DNA of 51,373 nucleotides, taken from positions 1-51,373 of the forward strand of contig JAIXPD010000032.1 in the NCBI GenBank assembly GCA_027486405.1. Direction: 5' to 3'. Shown here one piece after another: positions 35,585 through 43,958 of the stretch. The notes beneath the pieces are model-generated. The model searched no databases. It was given only the letters and a program-made list of their open reading frames with translations, and was not told where the DNA came from. This stretch comes from Azospirillum sp. GTDB taxonomy: Bacteria; Pseudomonadota; Alphaproteobacteria; Azospirillales; Azospirillaceae. Both the position numbers and the translations under genes were made by a program. The first letter of the stretch is position 1; each line of letters opens with the position of its first letter.

Positions 35585-38500
35585 GCGCCCCGCACATTCC
35601 CCCCTCCACCAACCCCTCCACTGGCCCCTCCACCGGTTTCAACCTGTCGGCCTGGGCGCTGAAGGAACAGCCGCTGGTGATCTTCCTGATGCTGGCCTCC
35701 CTTCTGGCCGGTGTCTGGAGCTACACCCATCTGGGCCGGAACGAGGATCCGCCCTTCACCATCAAGACCATGGTGGTTCAGGCCAATTGGCCGGGGGCGT
35801 CCGCCACCGACACCGCCAACCTGCTGACCGACCGGCTGGAAGAAAAGCTGGAGGAAACGCCGCATCTGGACCGGCTGGACAGCTACAGCCGCGCCGGGGA
35901 GGCGGTGGTCTTCGTGCACCTGCGCGACGACACCCCGCCGTCCCAGGTGGACGACATCTGGTACCGCGTGCGCAAGAAGGTGGCCGACATCGCCCCGACG
36001 CTGCCCCACGGGGTGCAGGGGCCGTTCTTCAACGACGAGTTCGGCGACACCTTCGGCATCCTCTACGGCTTCACCACCGACGGTTTCAGCCTGCGGGAGC
36101 TGCGCGACCGGGTCGACGGCGTGCGCGCCCGCCTGCTCTCCACCCCCGACATCGGCAAGGTGCAGGTGATCGGGGTGCAGGAGGAGCAGATCATCGTTGA
36201 ATTTTCGCCCCGGCGGCTGGCCGCCATGGGGATCGACGAACAGATGGTGATGCAGGCGCTGGCCGCGCAGAACGCCGTCGAACCGGCGGGAACCGTGCGC
36301 CTGCCCGATGAAAAGGTCGCGCTGCGGGTCAGCGGCGCGTTCGCGTCGGAAGACAGCCTGCGCCAAGTGACGTTGCGCGCCAACGGCCGTTTCCTGCGCC
36401 TGATCGACATCGCCACCATCACCCGGATCCCGGCCGACCCGCCCAGCCCGCTGTTCCGCGTCAACGGACAACCGGCCCTGGGGCTGGCCATCTCCATGGC
36501 CCCGACCGGCAATTTGCTGTCCTTCGGCCAGGCCATCAAAGCCCGCATGGCCGACATCGCCGCGACCCTGCCGCACGGGATCGAGGCGACGGAGGTGGCG
36601 GACCAGGCCGTGGTCGTCACCCAGGCGGTGAACGGCTTCCTGAAGGTCCTGATCGAAGCCATCGCCATCGTGCTGGCCGTGTCGTTCGTGTCGCTGGGCA
36701 CGCGCGCCGGGCTGGTCGTGACCCTGTCGATCCCGTTCGTTCTGGCCCTGACCTTCATCGGCATGGAGCTGACCGGCATCGGCTTGCAGCGCATTTCGCT
36801 GGGCGCGCTCATCATCGCCTTGGGGCTGCTGGTCGATGACGCGATGATCACGGTGGAGGCGATGGTCTCCAAACTGGAACAGGGGTGGGAACGGTCGCGC
36901 GCCGCCACCTTCGCCTATGACAGCACGGCCTTTCCCATGCTGACCGGCACGCTGGTGATGATCGCCGGGTTCATCCCGGTCGGCTTCGCCGCGTCGAGCG
37001 CGGGGGAGTATTGCTTCTCCCTGTTCATGGTGGTGCTGATTTCGCTGCTGGCCAGTTGGGTTGTCGCCGTCCTGTTCTCGCCGCTGATCGGCACCTGGGT
37101 GCTGCCACGCAGCATGGCGCACGCCCATGGCGGCGACGGCCGCATCATGCGCGCCTATGGCCAGGCGTTGGATTGGGCGCTGGCGCACCGTGGCCTGACC
37201 ATCGCCGTGGCGCTGGTCGCCTTCGCCGCGTCGGTCGTCGGGGCCGGGCGGCTGGAGCAGCAGTTCTTCCCGCCGTCGGACCGGCCGGAGCTTCTGGTCA
37301 GCCTGACCCTGCCGCAAAACGCGTCGCTGGCGGCCACCCAAAGGGAGGCGGAAAAGCTGGAGACGCTGCTGAAGGCCGACGCGGACGTCGAACGTTTTTC
37401 CACCTACATCGGGTCGGGGGCCATCCGCTTTTATCTGCCGATGGATGTGCTGCTGACCAACGACAACATCACCCAGACCGTGGTCGTGACCAAGGGGCTG
37501 GAGGAGCGCAACCGGGTTCGCGCCCGGCTGGAGGCGGCGTTCGCCACCGACTTCGCCGATCTGGTGTCGCGCGCCACGCCGCTGGAGTTGGGGCCGCCGG
37601 TGGGCTGGCCGCTGAAATACCGCGTGACCGGCCCCGATGTGGCCAAGGTGCAGGATCACGCGCAAACGCTGTCCAACATCCTGGCCGCCAACCCGCACAC
37701 CCGCGACATCAACCGGACGGCGGGCGAACCGCAAAAGCGGATCGAGGTGCTGATCGACCAGACCCAGGCCCGCGCCGTCGGCGTGTCCTCGCAACAGGTG
37801 GCCAGCGCCCTGTCGGCCATCGTTTCCGGCACCGGCATCACCGCCGTGCGGGATGGCAACCGCCTGATCCAGGTGCTGGCGCGGGCCGAAACGGCGGAGC
37901 GCACCGACCCGGGCGCGATCGCCAACCTGCAAATCACCACAGCGGGCGGGCAGGTGGTTCCGCTGCGCCAGATCGCGCAGGTGCGCTTTGGCGTGGAACA
38001 GCCGGTGATCTGGCGGCGGCAGCGCACGCCAATCATCACCGTGCAGGCGGACGTTGCCCCCGGCGTTCAGGCCGCCACGGTGTCGGCCCAACTCGCCGTA
38101 TCGGTCCAGGCCTTCGCCGCGTCACTGCCCGAGGGCTACGCGGTGGCCGAAGGCGGCGCGATTGAGGAATCGGAGAAGGGCAACGCCTCGATCATCGCCA
38201 CGCTGCCCGTCATGCTGATGGTGATGATGGCACTGCTGATGGTGCAGTTGCGCAGCTTCTCGCGCCTGTGGCTGGCCCTGGCCATGGCCCCCTTCGGCCT
38301 GATCGGTGTGGTGGCCGCCATGCTGCCGACGGGCATGCCGATGGGCTTCGTCGCCCAGTTGGGCATCATCGCGCTGGCCGGGATGATCATCCGCAACGCG
38401 GTGATCCTGATCGAGGAGGTGGACGGCAACGTCGCGTTGGGCCTGCCCGCGCGCGAGGCCATCGCCACCGCCGCCCGTCACCGCGCCCGCCCGATCCTGT

Positions 38501-38682
38501 TGACGGCCTGCGCCGCCATCCTGGGCATGGTCCCGATCGCGCATCAGGTGTTCTGGGGACCCATGGCCTACGCCATCATCGGCGGCCTGACCGCCGCCAC
38601 CATCCTGACCCTGACCCTGCTGCCCAGCCTGCTGTCGCTGCTGCTGCATCTGGAACAGCGCGGAAAGGCTGCACAGCCCTGA
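35581..38682 (+). CDS. RND-family efflux pump inner-membrane permease
   Basis: The 1033-residue protein has the AcrB-like layout: helix 1 after residue 25, a large periplasmic loop, a central membrane block with the proton-relay aspartates in GLLVDDAMITVEAM, a second periplasmic loop, and a second membrane block (MLMVMMALLMVQLRSFSRLW). Full length for hydrophobe/amphiphile efflux pumps. Cotranscribed with the adaptor by a 4-bp overlap. The substrate is unknown; drugs, solvents or dyes are typical. The protein lacks the histidine-rich or metal-site features of heavy-metal pumps as far as I can see. Confidence 0.92.
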   Translation: MSAPHIPPSTNPSTGPSTGFNLSAWALKEQPLVIFLMLASLLAGVWSYTHLGRNEDPPFTIKTMVVQANWPGASATDTANLLTDRLEEKLEETPHLDRLDSYSRAGEAVVFVHLRDDTPPSQVDDIWYRVRKKVADIAPTLPHGVQGPFFNDEFGDTFGILYGFTTDGFSLRELRDRVDGVRARLLSTPDIGKVQVIGVQEEQIIVEFSPRRLAAMGIDEQMVMQALAAQNAVEPAGTVRLPDEKVALRVSGAFASEDSLRQVTLRANGRFLRLIDIATITRIPADPPSPLFRVNGQPALGLAISMAPTGNLLSFGQAIKARMADIAATLPHGIEATEVADQAVVVTQAVNGFLKVLIEAIAIVLAVSFVSLGTRAGLVVTLSIPFVLALTFIGMELTGIGLQRISLGALIIALGLLVDDAMITVEAMVSKLEQGWERSRAATFAYDSTAFPMLTGTLVMIAGFIPVGFAASSAGEYCFSLFMVVLISLLASWVVAVLFSPLIGTWVLPRSMAHAHGGDGRIMRAYGQALDWALAHRGLTIAVALVAFAASVVGAGRLEQQFFPPSDRPELLVSLTLPQNASLAATQREAEKLETLLKADADVERFSTYIGSGAIRFYLPMDVLLTNDNITQTVVVTKGLEERNRVRARLEAAFATDFADLVSRATPLELGPPVGWPLKYRVTGPDVAKVQDHAQTLSNILAANPHTRDINRTAGEPQKRIEVLIDQTQARAVGVSSQQVASALSAIVSGTGITAVRDGNRLIQVLARAETAERTDPGAIANLQITTAGGQVVPLRQIAQVRFGVEQPVIWRRQRTPIITVQADVAPGVQAATVSAQLAVSVQAFAASLPEGYAVAEGGAIEESEKGNASIIATLPVMLMVMMALLMVQLRSFSRLWLALAMAPFGLIGVVAAMLPTGMPMGFVAQLGIIALAGMIIRNAVILIEEVDGNVALGLPAREAIATAARHRARPILLTACAAILGMVPIAHQVFWGPMAYAIIGGLTAATILTLTLLPSLLSLLLHLEQRGKAAQP

Positions 38683-38736
38683 CCCGCATCACCGGTCGGC
38701 GGCGGGGGCGCGGTTGACCCGCCGCGCCTCCCTTAC

Positions 38737-38773
38737 CAGCGGGTCCGCAGAGTGTTCCTGTGCGGACCCGCTG
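38737..38773 (+). terminator. hairpin after the RND operon
   Basis: Perfect 13-bp stem: CAGCGGGTCCGCA at 38737-38749 pairs with TGCGGACCCGCTG at 38761-38773, with an 11-base loop. It lies 54 bp after the pump stop. Only a short T stretch follows (ACATTTGG), so it may be a terminator or a structured leader of the next gene. Confidence 0.5.
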
Positions 38774-38869
38774 ACATTTGGACAGCATCGGAAAGCTGGG
38801 CCATGCTGGCGACGGTTGAATGGCCCCCTCCAACGCATCCTGGACCATTCCTTGAGCAATCGTGAGCAC

Positions 38870-40030
38870 ATGCAGACCAAAACACTTCGCCCACACCTCG
38901 CTTCTGGTCGTCGAGAGCAGATTGCCACTCGGCTTGCTTTTCTGATCGCGGGCCTCGGCATGGCGTCTTGGGCACCATTGGTGCCATACGCAAAGGAACG
39001 GGTTGGCGCGGATGACGCCCTGTTCGGCCTGTTGTTGTTGTCTCTCGGGTTGGGGTCACTCATGGCCATGCCCGCAACCGGCGTTCTGGCGAGCCGGTAT
39101 GGGTGCCGCGTGGTCATCGCCGCCGCGTCTCTTGTCATCGCGATCATGATCCCCGTGCTGGCGGTTGTGGACACGCCCGTCCGGTTGGCAATCGCCCTGG
39201 CGGTGTTCGGCGCGGGCGTCGGGACCATCGATGTGGCCGTGAACATCCAGGCCGTGATGGTGGAGAAGGACAGCGGCAGAGCCATGATGTCCGGCTTTCA
39301 TGGCCTGTTCAGCCTGGGCGGCATCGTGGGAGCGGGCGGCGTCAGTCTGGCGCTCGGATCGGGGGTGCCACTTCCGGGCGTCGTCTGGACGGTGAGCGGT
39401 GTGCTCATGATGCTTCTGATGTTTTCCTATCAAGGTCTTCTGACCTATGGGAACACGGAGCAAGAAAAGACACCGCTTTTTGTCATGCCAAAGGGCGTTG
39501 TCGTTCTGTTGGGCGTTCTGTGCTTTGTTGTGTTCATGGCAGAGGGCGCGATCCTTGACTGGAGCGCCCTGTTCCTCATCACCAGCCATGGCTACGAGCA
39601 AGCGTCCGCCGGTGCGGCCTACACCGCCTTTGCCGTGACCATGACGATTGGCCGGCTGTTCGGCGACCGGATCGTCTCACGTCTGGGCGGCACGCGATGC
39701 GTGCTGTTCGGTGGCTGGCTGGCGGCGGGCGGCTTTGCCGTCGCTGTGTTCGCCCCCGGCCCGATTCTGGTTTTGCTTGGCTTCGCGCTGGTTGGGGCGG
39801 GGCTGTCCAACATCGTGCCCGTGTTCTTCACAGCCGCAGGTCGACAAACGGCCATGCCCGCAAGCCTCGCCGTCGCCGCCGTCACCACGCTGGGGTACGC
39901 GGGCATCCTGCTTGGTCCGGTGATGATCGGTTTCATCGCTCAGGCGTGGAGCCTGGCTCTCGGCCTGCTCCTGCTCGCGATCAGTCTGTCTTTCGTCGCG
40001 ATCGCCGGTTCGATGACCGCGCGTCGGTGA
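38870..40030 (+). CDS. MFS transporter, YbjJ-like
   Basis: The 386-residue polytopic protein has about 12 hydrophobic segments and MFS loop motifs (GVLASRYGCRVVIAAASL). The helices AVFGAGVGTIDVAVNIQAVM and MMSGFHGLFSLGGIVGAGG resemble the YbjJ/fucose-permease-like group. ATG 38870 is preferred; upstream in-frame sequence overlaps the hairpin at 38737. GC is clearly below its neighbours: 31 of 60 at 39481-39540 and 35 of 60 at 39241-39300, against 43 of 60 in a pump block at 36241-36300. This suggests later acquisition. Substrate unknown; no partner enzyme is adjacent. Confidence 0.82.
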   Translation: MQTKTLRPHLASGRREQIATRLAFLIAGLGMASWAPLVPYAKERVGADDALFGLLLLSLGLGSLMAMPATGVLASRYGCRVVIAAASLVIAIMIPVLAVVDTPVRLAIALAVFGAGVGTIDVAVNIQAVMVEKDSGRAMMSGFHGLFSLGGIVGAGGVSLALGSGVPLPGVVWTVSGVLMMLLMFSYQGLLTYGNTEQEKTPLFVMPKGVVVLLGVLCFVVFMAEGAILDWSALFLITSHGYEQASAGAAYTAFAVTMTIGRLFGDRIVSRLGGTRCVLFGGWLAAGGFAVAVFAPGPILVLLGFALVGAGLSNIVPVFFTAAGRQTAMPASLAVAAVTTLGYAGILLGPVMIGFIAQAWSLALGLLLLAISLSFVAIAGSMTARR

Positions 40031-40164
40031 CGTTGCAAGGCTGGCTCCGGTCAAGCCGCCCGAACGGCGACCGCCTCCGGCCTTCGGCACCGATGGCCGG
40101 GGCAAAGCCGGTTCCGCGAGGCCTCCCTTTGTTATACAGACTGATTGGTTATTGACATTATTGT

Positions 40165-40170
40165 TATAAT
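40165..40170 (+). promoter_or_regulatory. possible -10 box upstream of the binding-protein gene
   Basis: A perfect TATAAT lies in a short AT-rich tract (40135-40185) inside otherwise GC-rich DNA, about 126 bp upstream of the start at 40296. No clear -35 at 17 bp; TTGACA occurs but only 7 bp upstream. Confidence 0.3.
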
Positions 40171-40295
40171 AAATACCATTTCTGTGTTGGCTCGCCCGTC
40201 TCATGGGAGCCGGAGCGCAAGGCATGGGGGCAGCGACAAGGGCGGACCACCGCCCGGCCGACCATGGGGGCCGCGATGCAGGGAAGGAAAGCGCG

Positions 40296-41504
40296 ATGAT
40301 GAGGAAAGCCGTCGGTCTGGTCGCCCTGCTGGCGACCGGTTTGCTCCCCGGATTGGCCCTGGCGCAGGGCAAGCCTGTGCGAATCGGCGTTCTGAACGAC
40401 ATGTCCGGCATCTACGCCGACGATCAGGGGCCGGGATCGGTGATCGCCGCCAAGATGGCGGTGGAGGATTTCGGCAACCGGCTGGGCGTGCCGGTGGAGG
40501 TGGTTGCGGCCGATCACCAGAACAAGACCGACGTCGGGGCCGCCATCGCCCGGCGCTGGTACGAACAGGACGGCGTCGATCTGATCGTCGATGTTCCCAA
40601 TTCAGCGATCGCGCTGGCGGTCGCCGGGATGGCGCGCGATCAGAACCGGGTGTTCATCGCCTCGGGGGCCGGAACCTCCGAACTTACCGGGAAATCCTGC
40701 ACCCCCAACAGCGTCCATTGGACCTATGACACCTGGGCGCAGGGCCACAGCATGGGCCAGATTCTGGCCGCGCAGGGCGGCAAGCGCTGGTACTTCCTGA
40801 CCGCCGACTACGCGTTCGGCAAGGATCTGGAAAAGAACGCGGCGGACGCCGTGATCGCCGCCGGTGGGGCCGTGCTGGGTTCGGCGCGCCACCCGCTGGG
40901 CACCTCCGATTTCTCGTCCTTCCTGTTGCAGGCGCAGGCGTCGGGGGCCGATGTGATCGGGCTGGCCAACGCCGGGGCCGACACGGTCAACGCGTTGAAG
41001 CAGGCGGCGGAGTTCGGCATCGGCGGTCAACAGAAGGTCGCCGCGCTGATTTTGAACATCGTCGGCATGCCCGCCGTCGGGCTGGCGGCCAGCCAAGGCG
41101 TATCGGTGGTCTCGGCCTATTACTGGGACCGCAACGACGGCAGCCGGGAGTTCGCCAAACGCTTTTCCGCCCGCCACCCGCGCGGCAACGTGCCCAACGA
41201 CATGCAGGCGGGCGTCTATTCGGCGGTGCTGCATTACCTGAAGGCGGTGGAATCGCTGAAAAGCGCGGCGGATGGCCGGGCCGTGGTTGCAACGATGAAG
41301 GCAATGCCGACCGACGACCCGCTGTTCGGCCCGGGGACCGTGCGCGCCGATGGCCGCAAGCTGCACCCGCTCTATCTGCTGACCGCCAAGCCGGTGAAGG
41401 ACTCGCGCGGCGGCTGGGATTTCTTCACCGTCACCGGAACCATTCCGCCCGAACAGGCCTGGCGTCCGCTGGCCGATGGCGGTTGCCCGCTGGTCAAGGG
41501 ATGA
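40296..41504 (+). CDS. branched-chain amino acid-type ABC substrate-binding protein (orphan)
   Basis: The 402-residue protein has a Sec signal peptide (cut near GLALAQ-GKPVRIG) and the leucine/isoleucine/valine-binding fold: VRIGVLNDMSGIYADDQGPG, FIASGAGTSELTGKSC and WYFLTADYAFGKDLEKNA. GGGAAGGAAAG precedes ATG 40296. No LIV permease or ATPase gene is beside it, so it either serves a transporter encoded elsewhere or works as a sensor. This subgroup often binds amides, urea-like compounds or aromatic acids; no choice can be made here. A CACGGATTTC repeat region starts about 10 bp after the stop. Confidence 0.87.
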   Translation: MMRKAVGLVALLATGLLPGLALAQGKPVRIGVLNDMSGIYADDQGPGSVIAAKMAVEDFGNRLGVPVEVVAADHQNKTDVGAAIARRWYEQDGVDLIVDVPNSAIALAVAGMARDQNRVFIASGAGTSELTGKSCTPNSVHWTYDTWAQGHSMGQILAAQGGKRWYFLTADYAFGKDLEKNAADAVIAAGGAVLGSARHPLGTSDFSSFLLQAQASGADVIGLANAGADTVNALKQAAEFGIGGQQKVAALILNIVGMPAVGLAASQGVSVVSAYYWDRNDGSREFAKRFSARHPRGNVPNDMQAGVYSAVLHYLKAVESLKSAADGRAVVATMKAMPTDDPLFGPGTVRADGRKLHPLYLLTAKPVKDSRGGWDFFTVTGTIPPEQAWRPLADGGCPLVKG

Positions 41505-41513
41505 CCGGGACAC

Positions 41514-41679
41514 GGATTGCGCGGATTTGAGCGCGGATTTCACGAAATCTGTTTCAACCTGTGCCTCTGGGCCGTCAGAAGAGGCGTTTTGAGTCCGATA
41601 TCCGTGAAATCCGCGCGCTTATCCGTGAAATCCGCGCGCTTATCCGTGAAATCCGCGCGCTTATCCGTGAAATCCGTGG
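41514..41679. repeat. CACGGATTTC-family repeat with 21-bp tandem array
   Basis: A 21-bp unit starting ATCCGTGAAATCCGCG is repeated head to tail about 3.8 times at 41600-41679 with no mismatch in the three full copies. GCGCGGATTTCACG at 41531-41544 is an exact inverted match to CGTGAAATCCGCGC at 41603-41616, so the array looks like an expanded right arm of an inverted-repeat element. A related element lies at 51175-51349. Confidence 0.75.
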
Positions 41680-41745
41680 CAAAATTCGCCAAACACTCTC
41701 GGCGGCTCCCGGCATGCGGAAGCAGTCAAACGATGAAGGAGCCGG

Positions 41746-42837
41746 TTACGGCAGCGCCACCGTCCGCCGTTCCGCCGCGCTGCGGACGCAAGCCTCAAGC
41801 ACCGCCATGACGTAGCGGGCGGATTCGGACGTCACCGGCGGGGCGTCCCCGTCCAGGATGGCGGCGGCCACGCCCCGGTAAAAGGCGGGGTAATCGCCGA
41901 CGCGGGTTTCGACCACCCGTTCGCCGCCGTCGGCCTCGTACAGCCGTCCATACAGATCCGGTTCGTCCAGGCCCCAATCGCTGTCGGTCGGGCGGCGTCC
42001 GGCGCGCAAGGCGGCCTCCTGCCCGTCCATGCCGGATTTCAGGAAGCTGCCCGCGTCGCCGTGGATCTGGTAACGCGGCCCCGGATGGCACACCACCGTC
42101 CCGGCGTGCAGGATCGCCCGCATCCGGCCATAATTCAGGATCAGGTGGAACCAGTCATCCACCTCGCCCGCGCGGCGCTGGGTCCCGACATCGGCGGTGA
42201 CGGTCTGCGGCAGGCCGAACAGGGTCAGCGCCTGGTCGATCAGATGCGCGCCCAGATCGAACAGCACACCCGACCCCGGCAGGGGCCGTTCGCGCCAGCC
42301 CTGCTTGATCGCCGGGCGGAAGCGGTCGAAATGCGCCTCGTAATGATAGACGTCGCCCAGGGCACCGCTGTCGATGCAGTCGCGCAGGGTCAGGAAATCG
42401 CCGTCCCAGCGCCGGTTGTGGAACACGGTCAACATCCGGTCCTGACGGTGGGCCAACTCGATCAACTGGTCGGCCTCGCGGGCGGAGGTCGCCATCGGCT
42501 TGTCCACCACCACATGCTTGCCCGCCAACAGGGCGGCGCGGGCGAGCGCGGCGTGGCTGGTGTTGGGGGTGGCGATCACCACCAGATCGATGTCGGGATC
42601 CGCGATGATGGCGGCGGGGCTGGCGTGGGCGACCGCCTCCGGCGCCGCCTTGTGGATCTCCTCGGTGCGCGAGCTGGCGATGGCGGCCAGCCGCAGGCGC
42701 GGTTCGCACTGGATCAGCGGGGCGTGGAAGACCGATCCGGCCAGACCGAACCCAAGCAGCCCGACGGACACAGGACCGGCGGGCGGACCGGCGGGCAGGC
42801 CGGAAGACGGACCGGAACGGGTCGCGCTGGTGCTCAT
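41746..42837 (-). CDS. Gfo/Idh/MocA-family NAD(P)-dependent oxidoreductase
   Basis: The 363-residue protein has an N-terminal Rossmann fold (VGLLGFGLAGSVFHAPLI), the EKP-like dyad region KHVVVDKPMATSAREAD, and a C-terminal beta-sheet domain with GSGVLFDLGAHLIDQAL supplying the catalytic histidine. The family oxidises sugars or inositols. It is third after zwf and glk on the same strand (32 bp from glk), so a sugar-dehydrogenase or sugar-salvage role in the same pathway is likely. The start is ATG 42837; the frame stays open upstream through glk and is rejected there. E. coli YdgJ-like enzymes are the closest I recognise. Substrate unknown. Confidence 0.86.
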   Translation of the reverse strand: MSTSATRSGPSSGLPAGPPAGPVSVGLLGFGLAGSVFHAPLIQCEPRLRLAAIASSRTEEIHKAAPEAVAHASPAAIIADPDIDLVVIATPNTSHAALARAALLAGKHVVVDKPMATSAREADQLIELAHRQDRMLTVFHNRRWDGDFLTLRDCIDSGALGDVYHYEAHFDRFRPAIKQGWRERPLPGSGVLFDLGAHLIDQALTLFGLPQTVTADVGTQRRAGEVDDWFHLILNYGRMRAILHAGTVVCHPGPRYQIHGDAGSFLKSGMDGQEAALRAGRRPTDSDWGLDEPDLYGRLYEADGGERVVETRVGDYPAFYRGVAAAILDGDAPPVTSESARYVMAVLEACVRSAAERRTVALP

Positions 42838-42869
42838 GGGGCGTTTCCTCAAAACGGGTGGGTGTGGAG

Positions 42870-43871
42870 TCAGGCGGCGTCCGCCCGGGTGCCGTGCAGG
42901 CTGTCCAGATGGGCGGCGGCCCCGCTCAACGCCGGGGTGTCGGCCAGAATGAGCCAGCTTGGTACGGGCCGCAAGTAATCCGCCATCCGTCCTTTCGCCT
43001 CGAACCGGGCGCGGAAGGGGCTGGCGGCGAGAAAGGCGGCAAAGCGCGGGGCGATGCCACCGCCGACATAGACGCCGCCGCGCGCCCCCAAACTCAGCGC
43101 CAGATTGCCCGCCGCCCCGCCCAGCAGGGCGCAATAGGTGGTCAGGGTCTGGGCGCACAGCCGATCCAGCCCGCCCGCGCCACCGCCGACCGCGCGGCGG
43201 GTGATCTCGGCGGCGGGCAGCGGGTCGGTGGACAGGCCCAGCGCCCCGGCGACCGCGCGGTGCAGCCGCTCCAACCCGGACCCGCACAGCACGCTTTCCA
43301 ACGACACCCGCCCGCGCTCGCCGCGCACCCGGCGCAGCGCCTCGATCTCCAGATCATCGACCGGGGCAAGGTCGGCGTGGCCGCCCTCCGCCGACAGGGC
43401 GATCCAGCCCTGCGGCGTCGGCAGCGCCCCCGACATGCCCAGCCCGGTGCCGGGCGCGATCAGGGCCAGCGGTCGGCCCGCCTCCCCGCTCGTCCCCTCC
43501 GGCCCCAACCGCATCAGGTCGCCCGCCCCCAGGCGCGGTAGGGCGAGCGCCAGCGCCTCGCAATCGTTGATCAGACGCAGCGGGGCAAAGCCGAAACGCT
43601 CGGCCAAGGCCCGCACCGAGAAATCCCAATTGCGGTTGGACAGCACGATGCGGTCGCCCACCGTCGGCCCGGCCACGGCGATGCAGGCCGAACGCGGGCG
43701 GGCGTCCACCCGTTCCAGATAGGCGGCGATGGCGTCGGGCAGATTCGGATAATCGGCGGCGGGCAGGCTGAGGATGGCGGACGGGGCGGCCCCCGGTTCG
43801 GCCACCAGGGCGAAACGGGCGTTGGTGCCGCCGATGTCGGCGACCAGGGCGGGCCAAGCGGTGTCGGTCAT
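42870..43871 (-). CDS. glk: glucokinase
   Basis: The 333-residue protein has the bacterial hexokinase-type ATP-binding motif LVADIGGTNARFAL, the substrate residues NDCEA, the phosphate motif APGTGLGMSG and the sugar-contact EGGHADLAP. It phosphorylates glucose to glucose 6-phosphate with ATP in the cytoplasm. It lies between zwf and the Gfo/Idh gene. ATG 43871 has only a weak TGAGAT upstream. A (TGGGGG)5 microsatellite lies 24-53 bp upstream of the start, where changes in unit number could affect expression. Confidence 0.92.
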   Translation of the reverse strand: MTDTAWPALVADIGGTNARFALVAEPGAAPSAILSLPAADYPNLPDAIAAYLERVDARPRSACIAVAGPTVGDRIVLSNRNWDFSVRALAERFGFAPLRLINDCEALALALPRLGAGDLMRLGPEGTSGEAGRPLALIAPGTGLGMSGALPTPQGWIALSAEGGHADLAPVDDLEIEALRRVRGERGRVSLESVLCGSGLERLHRAVAGALGLSTDPLPAAEITRRAVGGGAGGLDRLCAQTLTTYCALLGGAAGNLALSLGARGGVYVGGGIAPRFAAFLAASPFRARFEAKGRMADYLRPVPSWLILADTPALSGAAAHLDSLHGTRADAA

Positions 43872-43894
43872 GCGGATCTCACGGCTGCTGTGGG

Positions 43895-43924
43895 TGGGGG
43901 TGGGGGTGGGGGTGGGGGTGGGGG
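43895..43924. repeat. (TGGGGG)5 microsatellite / G-quadruplex-forming tract
   Basis: Five exact TGGGGG hexamers, preceded by TGGG. On the plus strand it can fold as a G-quadruplex; the glk transcript carries the C-rich complement. It lies between the zwf stop (43959) and the glk start (43871). Confidence 0.85.
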
Positions 43925-43958
43925 TGTGCGGCGGAGGGAATGGAGCGGCAACCGTGAA

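Noticed and set aside
35479..38091. 870-codon open frame on the minus strand
   Set aside because: Opposite the RND pump gene; shadow composition.
40155..40170. TTGACA/TATAAT as one sigma70 promoter
   Set aside because: The two hexamers are only 7 bp apart, far from the 16-18 bp needed.
41600..41679. Possible CRISPR array
   Set aside because: The 21-bp units are directly contiguous with no unique spacers, and no cas genes are nearby; it is a simple tandem repeat.
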